A stretch of 64,000 nt of DNA from Diphasiastrum complanatum. Lineage: Eukaryota > Streptophyta > Lycopodiopsida > Lycopodiales > Lycopodiaceae. Position numbers and translations under genes: made by a program. Of this stretch, positions 36,729 through 51,501 are shown piece by piece (position 1 is the first letter of the stretch; every line of letters begins with the position of its first letter). The stretch is taken from positions 24,789,128-24,853,127 of the forward strand of contig CM055112.1 of assembly GCA_029204225.1 (NCBI GenBank), in the 5' to 3' direction. The notes under the pieces were generated by a model. That model worked only from the letters and a program-made list of their open reading frames with translations, made no database searches and was not told the origin of the DNA.

Positions 36729-37595
36729 CTAAATATATCTCATCACTCTCTTTAATGCTTTCCAATGAGATATCCTAGGATTAGACATGAATTGACTTAA
36801 TGTGCTAATAGTGTATGCTAAATCTGGTCTTGTACACAACATTGCATACATCAAAGATCCTATTAGTGAATGATAAGGGTACATCGCTATGTTGAGTACT
36901 TCACTATCAGAATTAGCACAAGTAGGTATAGTCAATACAATACTTGGATCCATTGGTGAATCTATTGGTTTGCAATCAGACATATGAAATTTTTCTAAAA
37001 TGCCTTTTAGATTTGCCTGCTGGCTAAGATAGATCTTCTTCTGAAGTTTATCTCTAGCAATGTGAATTCCTAGCAAAGAATGAATAGCTCCTAAATCAGT
37101 CATGTCAAATTCCTTTGACAGATCACTCTTAGTAAATGCATCATCTACGTAAAGAGCTATGTGAACTAAATTGGTACCTATATACTTTGAATAAACTTTA
37201 TAGTTAGCTGAATTATTTTCAAATCTGAATTGAATGAGATAAGAGTTGATTCTATCGAACCATGCTCTTGCACCCTATTTCAGACCCTAGATTGCTTTGT
37301 GTAGCTTGCACACTTTGTGCTCTTGGCCTTTGACTTCGAATCCTTCCGGTTGGAAGTTGTACAGTTCCTCTTCAACAGTGCCATTGAGAAATGTTGTCTT
37401 GACATCTATTTGGTACATCTCGAGGTCTTTCGCAGCTGCTAACGCAATCAGAGTCCTGATCAACTGCATCTTGACGACAGGAGTGAAAATTTCTTGATAA
37501 TCCACTCATTGGACTTGAGTAAATTCTTTAGCCACCATCCGTGCTTTTCATTTGGCAATGGAACCATCAGAGTAGACCTTCTACTACATTCCAAA
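36729..37595 (-). pseudogene. Copia reverse transcriptase, degraded
   Basis: Minus strand: SDGSIAK, KARMVAKEFTQV, then EIFTPVVKMQLIRTLIAL and YQIDVKTTFLNGTVEEEL (37287-37505). After a decayed centre with ALYVDDAF-like text comes MTDLGAIHSLLGIHIARDKL and SLIGSLMYAMLCTRPDLAY (36729-37103). All are standard copia RT blocks, with several stops. Confidence 0.88.
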
Positions 37596-37720
37596 GATCT
37601 CTATCTATCAACATCATTCTAAGTTTTGAACTTCCAGATGTACAAGTTAGAACCATTGAACTTGTCAATGACTCTAGCGTCACTGAGTGATGAAGATGAA
37701 GACCTACCTATATAAGACAT
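37596..37720 (-). pseudogene. Copia gag N-terminus fused to RT by deletion
   Basis: ATG at 37720 (minus) gives MSYIGRSSSSSLSDA, then VIDKFNGSNLYIWKFKT, the standard gag start. It runs into RDLWNVVEG-like text and then joins the RT SDGSIAK block near 37596. Several kilobases of a normal element are absent at this point. Confidence 0.85.
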
Positions 37721-37773
37721 GATAACTATATACAAGTATAACAAACTTAATCTCTCGGTTTATTTGAGCTACG

Positions 37774-37785
37774 CTCTGATACCAA
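37774..37785 (-). other. Primer-binding site of the deleted copia
   Basis: The plus strand reads GCTCTGATACCA, three bases from the 5' LTR. Confidence 0.9.
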
Positions 37786-37788
37786 TTT

Positions 37789-39232
37789 GATGGGACAAGA
37801 GAGATAGGAAGAATACAGCTCTCCCATTCTAATTGGCTGCTAGGTGCAAAAACAGTCTAATAGACAGCTTATGCTAAAAGATAATCACAACTTTATGTGT
37901 TCTAATTGCCCAACATGATCTTAAAAATTAATTCATACTCTAAAACAAGAGTTCAGTCCACCAAAGAAATTAGAGATGGTTTGTGTGTGGTACTACTAAA
38001 ATCAGATTCAATGTGAAGTATAGTTCTGAAATAAATGGAAGAGCAGTGTGATATTGTGAGTTCCTCAGGCGTCAAAGATAGCCATCGTATGATAAAAAAC
38101 TGATGAGTTGTAGACATCCGTGTTATGATCAGAGTGAGTATACAAGTGCGATCAAATAGCAATGAAAGTGCATTCAATCACAACAAGCATTCATCTACAT
38201 TGTACACAGATAAAAACGTGCTGCTGCTATATTACACTAAAGCACAATAAAATAACAATTACAACAAAAAATGGTAGCGTAACTGGGAGGCTCAAATAAT
38301 ACCTCTCATGGACGGAACAACTTAAATAATTTGTGCTTGGATAATCTATTTTTAGATTTCATCCATGTATTGACTACATTGAATGTTTGTCACCTAATTA
38401 GATAAGCTGTTGTACTTGGAAGTATATGGCTTTTGTGACAACTTTACGTAGTACATATAGTCAACGAATCAGAAATCTTGACACGGACAAGGACGTCGCA
38501 AATTCTCTCACTTCGCATTTTACGTGAAGCGGTTTTCTTTCACTTCACAAATTTCAAAAAGTGGCTGGGAAAGTTTCTCGTTGAAAAATAGACGACCTTC
38601 GACATTTTCTCTCTCTTTGGGATTTTGCAAAAAAGCCGAAGGTGCCCTAAAATAGTTCAAGTCTTGAAGTAGATGACCTTTGGGAATTTTCCCTCTCTTC
38701 GACTTTTTGCAAAAAGCCGAAGGTATGAAAAAATAGTTGAACTTTGAACTGTTGCAAAATAGTTTAAATTATTGAACTATGCTAGTTTTGCATTTCGGAA
38801 AAATGCCAAAATATGACACAATTGAAAACATAGTTCATTTCTATAGACTGTCGCGACACTTAAGAGTAGTTTTGCAGATTGTCGGGAAAGTAATGTATTT
38901 CTACAGACTTGTTTTGAATGCTAATTTTGTGGACGTCCTTAAAGATGGCCAAGTCTTCAATGACTTCAAGTTCTTGAACTTAACATCCAAACTTGAAATT
39001 ATGATAGGATTGGTTACCCTTTGCTGGAGATCAGCCGCAAGCCCGTTGTAGACGTTCTTCAAATAAAATGGCTGTGTAAGTTTGTGATTCCTGCAGGTAT
39101 CAGATGAGCAAACATAGAACCAAAGCTGGTTTCAGTTGACCCTAGATCAATGTTCAATAAACATGCAGGAAGAATCATGAATTAGAAATTAGTCATTCAC
39201 CAAGGAGACAACTATGGGCTTAGTTTCCATCA
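37789..39232 (-). repeat. 5' LTR of the deleted copia (1,444 bp)
   Basis: TGATGGGACAAG...TTTCCATCA, homologous to 34846-36178 and 12386-13862. Divergence among the three is visibly higher than between the two LTRs of the 6.2 kb copia, so this insertion is older. Confidence 0.88.
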
Positions 39233-39237
39233 CTCTT

Positions 39238-39567
39238 TTATAGGTGGCAAGAAGAAATTTCAGAAGAAAAGCCGAGTTATAGTAACGATAGAGAAAATTC
39301 GAGAAGTATTGAATTTTTAGATAGGCAATCTAACCAGATCATGAAGAAAAGTTTGAGGTGTTATTGTTGCAATGCAAAAGGCTATCGAGCATTTAATTGC
39401 AGGAAACATGTAGCTGACCTACTCAAAATGGAGAAGATCTTGATGACAATAAACTTGTAAATAAACAATCAACAAATACTACTACTACTGAAGAATACAC
39501 AAAAGACTATTTTAATTAGTTGTTATGATTAAAATGATTATAAGCTTAAATATACATTAAGGAGGAG
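39238..39567 (+). pseudogene. G-family gag, 3' half with zinc knuckle
   Basis: Continues the gag interrupted at 34845: GGKKKFQKKSRV-like text, RQSNQI, then a CYCCNAKGYRAFNC knuckle in which the metal-binding His is replaced by Tyr (CX2CX4YX4C), then MEKILMT and a stop. The polypurine tract (AAGGAGGAG) ends at 39567 and LTR-G starts at 39568. Confidence 0.8.
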
Positions 39568-40830
<1,263 letters not shown>

Positions 40831-40933
40831 GTCATGTTGCCACCATGAAGCTCATGTGTGGCTGCAATTAAGTGCCAAAACAATCAAAGTTCAAGACAAT
40901 AGGATTTTCCATCTCTTTCTCCTTGGAACTATG

Positions 40934-40939
<6 letters not shown>
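40831..40939 (+). repeat. LTR-G early segment ending at the R joint
   Basis: GTTCAAGACAATAGGATTTTC, then CTCTTTCTCCTTGGAACT, the LTR-G text seen uninterrupted at 9470-9520. Here it stops at GGAACT and a GA tract plus R follow. Confidence 0.7.

Positions 40940-41025
<86 letters not shown>
40940..41025 (+). repeat. (AG)n microsatellite at the LTR-G/R joint (site III)
   Basis: Between TTGGAACTATGGTGTGTG and ATGCTATATTAAAATTG. Corresponding tracts are at 44600-44743 and 55280-55429. Confidence 0.96.
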
Positions 41026-43270
<2,245 letters not shown>

Positions 43271-44053
43271 TTTGCCCATGTAGTATTTGAAGTAGATACC
43301 AACCCCGAGCTGGACTTCAACTATCAAAATATCATCCATCAAGATTGACCTAAATTCTTGCATGGAAATCAAACTATGAAAATAAATGTTGTGAGAAGTA
43401 GATGTCAACCTCAACGCTTGGAGTATAAAAGCGTACGATGTCATACATTGTAGTGGAACACCTCATGGACATTTTGGAACACTAATTTTTTTTTTAACAA
43501 ACTCTGACAATTTTACTAAGAAAACCCTTAATACATAAAAAAACACCTGATTAGCAGTAACAAGAAAATATACACACTGCCTAAAAGAATTTATACTAAA
43601 AAAGTTTAAAAACAAAACCAAGATAAATCATGTTTTTTATTCAAAAATTTCAAAAAAAAATTTAAGTGCACATTCCAAAAAACCTCAATGCTTTTTTCAA
43701 AAATGTGTTCCGAAACAAGGCCTTGCAATTATTGTGTACATCTATAACTACACAAGTTTGATGATGAAATGGATCATGTAGAGTTTGTGTGTGAGATGAA
43801 GATCTTTTTGATGCTCATACATTGCACTCAAGGCACCAGTCTTTTATAGGCCTCTTGTACCTTCACGATCAACAATTGCAACCTCACTAATCACGTGCTT
43901 CATTGCTCTCAAAGGAATTATTGAGGGCTCCAATCTTAAGGCGCCAACGAGAGACTTTCATTAGTTGCTACTACTGAAGAATACACAAAAGAATATTTAC
44001 ATTAGTTGCTATGATTAATATGATAATAAGCTTATATAAACATTCAAGAGGAG
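43271..44053 (+). repeat. SAP upstream module (no SAP) joined to the 3' end of G gag
   Basis: SAP-flank text runs to CCAACGAGAGACTTT (about 43957). There it switches to CATTAGTTGCTA...GATAATAAGCTTA, the non-coding tail of G-family gag, ending in the polypurine-like CAAGAGGAG before LTR-G at 44054. The SAP promoter and gene are absent here. Confidence 0.7.
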
Positions 44054-44743
<690 letters not shown>

Positions 44744-46980
44744 CACTATTATATTAAAATTGAGAAAGGACCATTATAAGTATGTTAAATGTCCTGTTCG
44801 GTATATGTACTAAAACGTACAAACTTCTATGATTTTGTATCGACGACTGATGATTTTTTGATGGCAAGGGTGTTTGCGAAAAACTTTTCTTTCAACCTAA
44901 CACAAAACCTATTAAAATAAAAATTGTAGGTTTTCATGGGCCAAAAGCCTACAATTCTATATGGTGAAGGCTCAATTTTTTTTTTCATGAAGGCTCAAAT
45001 TTTTATACAAACCCTTAAAATATATTTAGTTATCATTTTTACATAGGAATTCAATTCATTCAAACTTTGGGTCATTGTTTGGAAAATCCGGCAAGAATAG
45101 AAATGGAATCGATGTCTTTCTCCAAAAACTTACTTTCTAAAAAACTTCTTGGAAGTTGACTTTTAAAATATTGGCTAGTTTTTTGAAATCTAGAAAAAAT
45201 TTTGTTTATTGTTTTCAAATCCAAAAAATTCTTGTGTAGTAGAGTATGTAACCTTTCATATAAAGCTTATGTTGCATAGCTTTATTAAGTCAATAGAATT
45301 CGTTATTAATGTAAACTTGTAATATTTTGCCAACGAGCTTCATAATACAAGATTTCGAAAAAATCAACTTCTTCTAGAGAACACAATAAATTAGGGTGAT
45401 GCAATAATCAATTTCAAAAATTAAGTTAAGTTTGTACATTTTGATATGTATTAGAATTTAATAATGATTAAGAAATACTTGTGTGACTTATGTATTTAAA
45501 AGAAGTAAAATGCCAAGAACTTTGTTAAAACTCTATTATGGGCCACTGAAAGAATGTATCAAATCTTGGAGCCAAATTAATTATTTTTAGAATGTTAAAT
45601 AAAACAAGAATGATGCGGCATACCACAAAGGCCTTGCCATTAATGTGGTGTTTTAATATTCGTTAATATTTGACATGATAAATGACCATCAGTAACATGC
45701 ATAAACATCATTTTCTAACTTTACATTGTTGTTTAGTAGTTTAATTTTTTTTTATTTTTTTATTTTGGATTTCAAATTGACTATTTTGTGATTTGAATAG
45801 TGTCAATCTTGACTTAATTTAACATTTGTAATTTCACTATTGACTATATAATATGAATGATTTTAGAGTTTCGACAATTGTAGTCTTCATTTCACAATAA
45901 TAATTATTATCTTTATATTTGAGTATTTTCCAATCTCACAATCTATAATCATATTCACAATAATGCAATTAGTTTTCACAAAAGTAATGACAAATTTTGT
46001 TATTAAGTATTTGTAGTTTTATAGCTCACTATAAAAATTTTAGATTAATGTTCATGGTAGTCATCATAAATTATATGATGAATATTTACGATTTCATGAT
46101 GCAGATTCATTTTCAAAAAATGAATATTGTAATTTATTGTTTATGATGTGATGAAGCTAGTCATAAATTGTGTAGTTTTCGATTTCACAACTAAATGCAC
46201 AAGAATGGACACAATTTGTGCAATTACAAATATCGATTTAATATTCACTAATTTCATAATATGATTTAATTTATTAAATTTATATTCAATATCAAGAAAA
46301 GTCACGATTTATTATTTATGATTTAGATTTCATAATTTGGGTAATTAAAAAAGTCGTTGTTCATTATTTACAATTGCACTATAAAAAATGTCAAGATTCA
46401 GCATCCATAGTTTGACAATCTACAAAAGTCATGATTGACTACTTACATTTTTGCAATTTAATATTGACAAAGGCAGTTCACAATAATGGTATTCATTTTT
46501 TAAATATACTTGTAATTTTATAATCATTTTTCATAATGATGATGTTCACAATTAACATATAGATGATTGAAAATGAACATTCATAGTCAAAGTTTTTAAA
46601 CTTTTTCAAAGATTTATGATCATTATTCATAATATCACGATAAGTATTCACAACTTCACGACCAATATTCACAATTTTACGATCAGTATTCACAGTTTCG
46701 TGACAAGCTCTGCCAACAAATAATAAACCATGAGAAAGGAGTGTTTTAACAAAAGTATGTTGAGAACATATTTCTTAAGTGCTTCTAGCCCAATGAGAGT
46801 CGAATTACGTAATGCGAAAGTAAAGTGGGTTGGATACCATTTGAGAAAAAAAGATAGAGGGGGCAGGGGGGGTTTGCCCATGTAGCATTTGAAGTGAATA
46901 CCAAAGGAGGACTAATTTCAGCCCCGAAAACTTCAACTACCAAAATATCATGTGAAACTGTGGTAATGACCATGTGAACA
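44744..46980 (+). repeat. AT-rich repeat R, copy 4
   Basis: All R landmarks in order, ending in a GA/G-rich 46848-46872 and CCATGTGAACATTATGAGG. It continues without a break into the SAP copy 4 upstream region, giving the clearest R-SAP unit. Confidence 0.9.
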
Positions 46981-48151
46981 TTATGAGGTACCTTCCTTTA
47001 ACAACTCTACATACACTTGACAAATTTCATCTTATTCTAGAAGATTGTTATGGATGCCATCAAGATTGACCTAAATTTCCTTGCATGGAAATCAAACTAT
47101 GAAAATAAATGTTGTGACAAGTAGATGTCAACCTCAATGCTTGGAGTATCAACGGGTACAATGTCATACATTGTAGTGGAACACCGCATGGACATTCTGG
47201 AACACTAATTTTGTTAACAGAACTTTGAAAATTTTATTAAGAAAACCCTTATACATTAAAAAACACCAGATTAACAATAACAAGAGAATATACATACTGC
47301 CTAAAAGAATTTAAAATAAAAAAGTTTAAAAATAAAAACTGGATGAATCATGTTTTTTATTCAAAAATTTTGAAAAAAAATTTAAATGCACATTCCAAAA
47401 AACCCTAGTGCTTTTTTCAAAAATGCGTTCTGAAACAACGCCTTGCAATTATTGTGAACTACACAAGTTTGATGATGAAATGGATCATGTAGAGTTTGTG
47501 TGTGAGATGAAGATCCTTTTGATGCTCATACATTGTACTCAAGGCATCAATCTTTCTTGTACCTGCACGATCAACAATTGCAATCTCACTAATCACGTGC
47601 TTCATTGCTCTCGAAAGAATTATTGAGGGCTCCAATCTCTTAAGGGGCCAACGAGAGACTATAGGTCTGCCACATGGTCACCCCAACTGAGAGCTAAAGA
47701 CGTGGTGGCCACAACTATAAAGACTGAAACCCTCGAACACATAATTAGTCGTCAATTGTGATATGAGATGGAGCATAGCTAAAGGAATGCGTCGTCTATG
47801 ATATCTGCTCAGCGATTTCGTGTTTTTGCCTTCTTGTGTATCTGCTGTGTCTTGAAAGCTATGGCAATAATGCACCTTCTGTCCATGCTTTGGTAAATAT
47901 TAAGCATAAATCAAGTTGGAGTTCGTTTCCTTCAATTTTGTCTATTGTCGAAGATCTTGTGGCAATAAACCTTGCCCTTGTTCGCAGTGCATTGTGTATT
48001 CACATCCAGGAAGACACGCAATTAGTGGTGCTAGCAAACCTTTCGTTGCTAGCTCCGCGTACATGCCTTCAAAGCGGAACAGGTAACTGTGAAGCAAATA
48101 GCTCCCGGAGGGAGGGCTGTGTAATTAAGACGGAAATAAATGTATGGGGAA
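46981..48151 (+). promoter_or_regulatory. SAP copy 4 upstream region, cut off from its gene
   Basis: Matches 15319-16317. The TATA box is altered (CTATAAAGAC near 47717 instead of TATAAAAGG). The region stops at GGGGAAAGTTG, where a 929 bp retroelement inserted before the start codon. Confidence 0.65.
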
Positions 48152-48156
48152 AGTTG

Positions 48157-49085
48157 TGTTAGGAATATAGGTTTGGGTTTCTTTAGGGCACTTTAAGTTG
48201 TTTTAGGTTAACGTAGGTCAGCGTACACAGTCAGTGGAGTATCGTGCAACTCATATATATCTCAAAGCTGAAAATTTTTGTTGATCAATTGGCAGCCATT
48301 GGTTCAATTGTAAATGAAGAAGAAATCTGTGTTATGTTGTTGAATAGCCTTCTGGAGTCCTATGATAACTTGAATACTGTCTTGAGTGCTGTCTCAAAGC
48401 AAATGACAATGGAGAATCTAATAAGCATTCTTCTTCAAGAGTAAATAAGAAGAAAAGGACAGACTATTGTTAGTACAACACAATGTGCTGAGACTCTTTT
48501 CTTTACAAGAAAGCAGGACAGATTCAAGAAGAAAAGTGAGAGCAGTTCAAATACAGTTGACATGAGCAAAAAAACCTGTTTCTATTGTGAGAAACCAGGT
48601 CACTTTGCAAGCAACTGTAAACAGAAGATGCTAGACATTAAAGCTGGCAAGATGAAGCAAGAAGTTCTTCTTTCATATCACAAAGAAGATGATTCTGTAG
48701 AAGAAGACTATTCACAGGGTGAAAAGTTGTTTTAAGACTGTGATTTAGTCAATGTGAGTTAGTGAAGATAGCAAGTCAGTTATGGATATCAGCATGTTAG
48801 TAAGTACAGTAAGTATATGTAATATGTGATCAAAGAAATTCTTAATCAAGTGGGAGTGTTAGGAATATAGGTTTAGGTTGCTTTAGGGAACATTAAGTTC
48901 TTTTAGGTTAACACAGGTCAGCGTACACAGTCACGTCTGTTCATGCAAAGAGACACGATGTTTTGTCTCTACACTACTATGTAACGGGCTGTTGCCCACG
49001 TACCTATTATCGATTTATTACGAAGTGTTTTAGTTAAGCGTTGCTCTCTCTCTCCCCTTCCTTCCTTCCTGCGTGAATCATAACA
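48157..49085 (+). mobile_element. Gag-only non-autonomous copia-type element, 929 bp, target duplication AGTTG
   Basis: Bounded by AGTTG at 48152-48156 and 49086-49090. The 3' LTR is 48857-49085 (TGTTAGGAATATAGG...AATCATAACA). The 5' LTR keeps only its first 77 bp (48157-48233), so the primer site and gag start were deleted afterwards. The interior codes gag only, then a polypurine tract (AAGTGGGAG, 48848-48856). SAP copies 2 and 5 show the empty site (GGGGAAAGTTGGAAGC). Confidence 0.92.
48244..48735 (+). pseudogene. Gag fragment of the 929 bp element, with zinc knuckle
   Basis: YISKLKIFVDQLAAIGSIVN, then EICVMLLNSLLESYDNL and an in-frame TAA at about 48442. Read-through text continues to CFYCEKPGHFASNC (an intact CX2CX4HX4C knuckle near 48580-48621) and an acidic end. 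No pol. The N-terminal third of gag is missing. Confidence 0.85.
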
Positions 49086-49101
49086 AGTTGGAAGCACAAC
49101 A

Positions 49102-49620
49102 ATGATGGAAGGCACCACCAAGCTCCTGAAAGGCCTGTTCTTTGTGTGTAATTGTGGGTTTTTTGGGAGTAAGGACACAATGAACTTGTGCTCAAAGTGT
49201 TACACATCAAATTCTGTCATCAGGGGAGACAACAACTTCACTGGAATGAGTTTTGAGGGAACTGCCACGATGTTAGAAGCACCAAACTCGGAATTGACAT
49301 CCTCCCGGCCGGTTGATTTACTGAGGGAAGGTATAGACGTAGCTACAGTTGCCTCACTTACTGAGCTTGCTGACATTGGAAAACCGGTTGCTGGCGTTTC
49401 GACAGAAGCTACCGCATCTCATGATTCTAGTTGTTGCTTTTCCTGTAGCAAACGCGTTCCATTGTATGGGTTAGTTAAATGCCAATGCGGAAATGTATTT
49501 TGCTCATTGCACCGATACGCTGAAACGCATCAGTGTACAACTGATTACAAAGCGATTGGGCGCAATGCCATCGCAAAGGCAAATCCTGTAGTCAAGGCTA
49601 AAAAGTTAGAGAGAATTTGA
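49102..49620 (+). CDS. SAP copy 4: A20/AN1 open frame with altered A20, promoter displaced
   Basis: 172 codons. The native SAP frame is shifted by a two-base loss in the first A20 motif (TGTGTGTAATTG instead of TGTGCGAATAATTG), which would end at TAA. A different ATG (49102, MMEGTTKLLKGLFFV) is thereby brought into register with the remainder, giving [18 protein letters not shown]. The first A20 cysteine pair is now CXC instead of CX3C, so zinc binding there is doubtful. AN1 (CFSC...KCQC...CSLH...THQC) is complete. The promoter is separated by the 929 bp element. Expression is uncertain. Confidence 0.75.
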   Translation: MMEGTTKLLKGLFFVCNCGFFGSKDTMNLCSKCYTSNSVIRGDNNFTGMSFEGTATMLEAPNSELTSSRPVDLLREGIDVATVASLTELADIGKPVAGVSTEATASHDSSCCFSCSKRVPLYGLVKCQCGNVFCSLHRYAETHQCTTDYKAIGRNAIAKANPVVKAKKLERI

Positions 49621-49868
49621 ATGATTGACAGTTGAATATTGCTTAAACAACTTCCTTATTCTATTGAGTCCTGAACAATATCTATAGTGAAAATTTTTGG
49701 TCACAGATTATCGTATCTTCTCATTGCATTGACGATTTCAGGTCACAAGTGTTAAGATCACACATGACTAAATATCTAATTAAAGGAGAGGTCCCAAACG
49801 TCACATGACAGTTAGACCATGTCGCTCTCTTTATGTATGTGCAGTTCGCTCTTCTCTCATTAATCAGT
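49621..49868 (+). repeat. SAP 3' flank passing into LTR-G
   Basis: Shows the SAP-LTR-G joint well: GACGATTTCAGGTCACAAGTG, then CACATGACTAAATA, and the LTR-G block to CTCTCATTAATCAG. There the truncated LTR of the next copia begins. Confidence 0.75.
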
Positions 49869-50214
49869 TTCAAGGTTCCACCTCTAAATCCTATTATACC
49901 TCTTAAACTTCATCAAACAAAAGCTTTACACTTGTCTACACTCCAATTGGCATGAGTTTGGCCTCTTACTCTATTTTGGCTCAATAGTGGCATTACAAGT
50001 GGAAATGGATAATTTGCCATCTATGCCAAATGTGGCCCTGTCAACATCCTATACCTAAATGCTTGATTATGAAATTCTATGAGACCCCTATATCAAACAT
50101 TTTTTATTTAATTCACAATTCTTCACACTTGGGAACATCCTCCACACATGTGAGATTCACTTACAAACTTCTTTCATAAAAAATACTAAGCTAGACTTTT
50201 GCCAATTTCTCACA
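49869..50214 (-). repeat. Truncated 3' LTR
   Basis: Matches 54116-54461; about 455 bp of the LTR is missing on the left, where LTR-G sequence takes over. Confidence 0.88.
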
Positions 50215-50340
50215 CTCCTCCTCAAAAAGTAGCTTGGAAAGGTACTAGATCACTTGAGAAGTTTGTAAATCTTTTTGAGTGGGTCCTTTGGTATGCATAA
50301 GAAGTGAAGATCAGCCAAGGGATCCATCATAGTAGCACCC

Positions 50341-51471
50341 TCACCATATCCATGATAAGATCTCTTTGGTAGAGATCTCTTGCCAATGACTTTGAAGAGT
50401 GCTCCACCAATATGCCACTATTATCATGGGCTTCCTCCATGCTTGATGATGATCTTTGCTTTGAAAGTTCCACTTGCATGATGGATGCACCATAAATAGA
50501 GAAATCCGAGGCTTACAAGCCTCATAAGGATCATGGAGATCAAGATCATAAGTTGTGAAACAATGATGCTTATCAAGATTATGCTTTCTAGCTTGACTAG
50601 TCCACATACAATGAACTATATCCATAATGGATCTAATCTTGATATCAAAGACTATCTTGATCTTTTTTAGGCTAGTTACTCTCTCAAGGATGTAAGTGTC
50701 CACTTTGGATGCTTCACATAATCTCAAGAGGAGTTTACAATTTTTCTCAAAACATGTGAAAACATGATTTTCAAAAAAGTGAGTACCTAGCTCAATCTTG
50801 TTCTTACTAGAACCGAGAGCATACTTTTGACAATACAATATCTTGCTTTCAAAAAGTATTGTAAACATATCTAAGTCAACAATGACAAGAAATATGTCCA
50901 CACCATAAGCATCATCTAAAGCTAGTATAGCTTTTCTTGAACTTTGAGATCGAAAGAATTCAATGAAGCAAGATAGCATATCAAGCAAAGGAAGAGAAGC
51001 ATATATGAATGTGTTGTAGTAGATAGAACATGAAAGATGCCCTTCTTTGCCATGTAAGGTGAGCCATAAAGACTCGGCCATGCATCTTGAAGATCTTCTT
51101 GAAATCATATGAAGAAGAGACTCCTCCTCACACCTCGGCCCCATCATAACTTGAATACCTTCAAAAGAGATAATTTGATCCTCCTTGAGAAGCCTTGATC
51201 TCAGCCACTTCCAAGACAATATGACATCTCTATTCACAATCACTTTTGAAATAGAGAGTGTAAAGACACTAAAGGCCTCCTTGATGGATGAGTATCCAAT
51301 CATGATCCATGAGCTTTGATCATCCTTCCTCCTTGTTTCCAAGGAAATACGTGCAAAGCAAGCACTACCAAGTTCACTAAGGTGATCAACATTAGGCTTC
51401 ATCTTGAATAAAACTTCATATGGTGCTATTCCTTCAAGAGCTCCAATACTTCTCAAAGCTTTGATTTTCAA
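50341..51471 (-). CDS. Integrase C-terminal piece plus about 290 codons of unknown frame
   Basis: 376 codons on the minus strand. The first 80 are copia integrase C-terminal text (APYEVLFKMKPNVDHLSELG, ETRRKDDQSSWIMIGYSS, VIVNRDVILSWKW). Then an RRSSR linker leads not to RT but to a sequence I do not recognise (for example KILYCQKYALGSSKNKIELG, then TSLKKIKIVFDIKIRSIMDI), still open for some 290 codons to the stop at 50341. It has no YVDD and no RNase H block. A possible pol tail (IPKDPLKKIYKLLK) appears just after, in another frame near 50250. It may be captured host sequence or a rearranged element. Confidence 0.6.
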   Translation of the reverse strand: MKIKALRSIGALEGIAPYEVLFKMKPNVDHLSELGSACFARISLETRRKDDQSSWIMIGYSSIKEAFSVFTLSISKVIVNRDVILSWKWLRSRLLKEDQIISFEGIQVMMGPRCEEESLLHMISRRSSRCMAESLWLTLHGKEGHLSCSIYYNTFIYASLPLLDMLSCFIEFFRSQSSRKAILALDDAYGVDIFLVIVDLDMFTILFESKILYCQKYALGSSKNKIELGTHFFENHVFTCFEKNCKLLLRLCEASKVDTYILERVTSLKKIKIVFDIKIRSIMDIVHCMWTSQARKHNLDKHHCFTTYDLDLHDPYEACKPRISLFMVHPSCKWNFQSKDHHQAWRKPMIIVAYWWSTLQSHWQEISTKEILSWIW

Positions 51472-51501
51472 TGAGAATTACTTCTCAACATATGCTTTGA
51501 A

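Larger units (their letters stand above)
34846..39232 (-). mobile_element. Internally deleted Ty1/copia element, 4,387 bp, target duplication CTCTT
   Basis: The 3' LTR (34846-36178) and 5' LTR (37789-39232) are in the minus orientation, flanked by CTCTT at 34841-34845 and 39233-39237. The internal region is only about 1.6 kb. The first roughly 45 gag codons are joined directly to RT, with the rest of gag, protease and integrase missing. The empty site survives inverted near 58925-58950 (CCTGTAAAGAGGG). It is defective but still shows clean boundaries. Confidence 0.93.
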
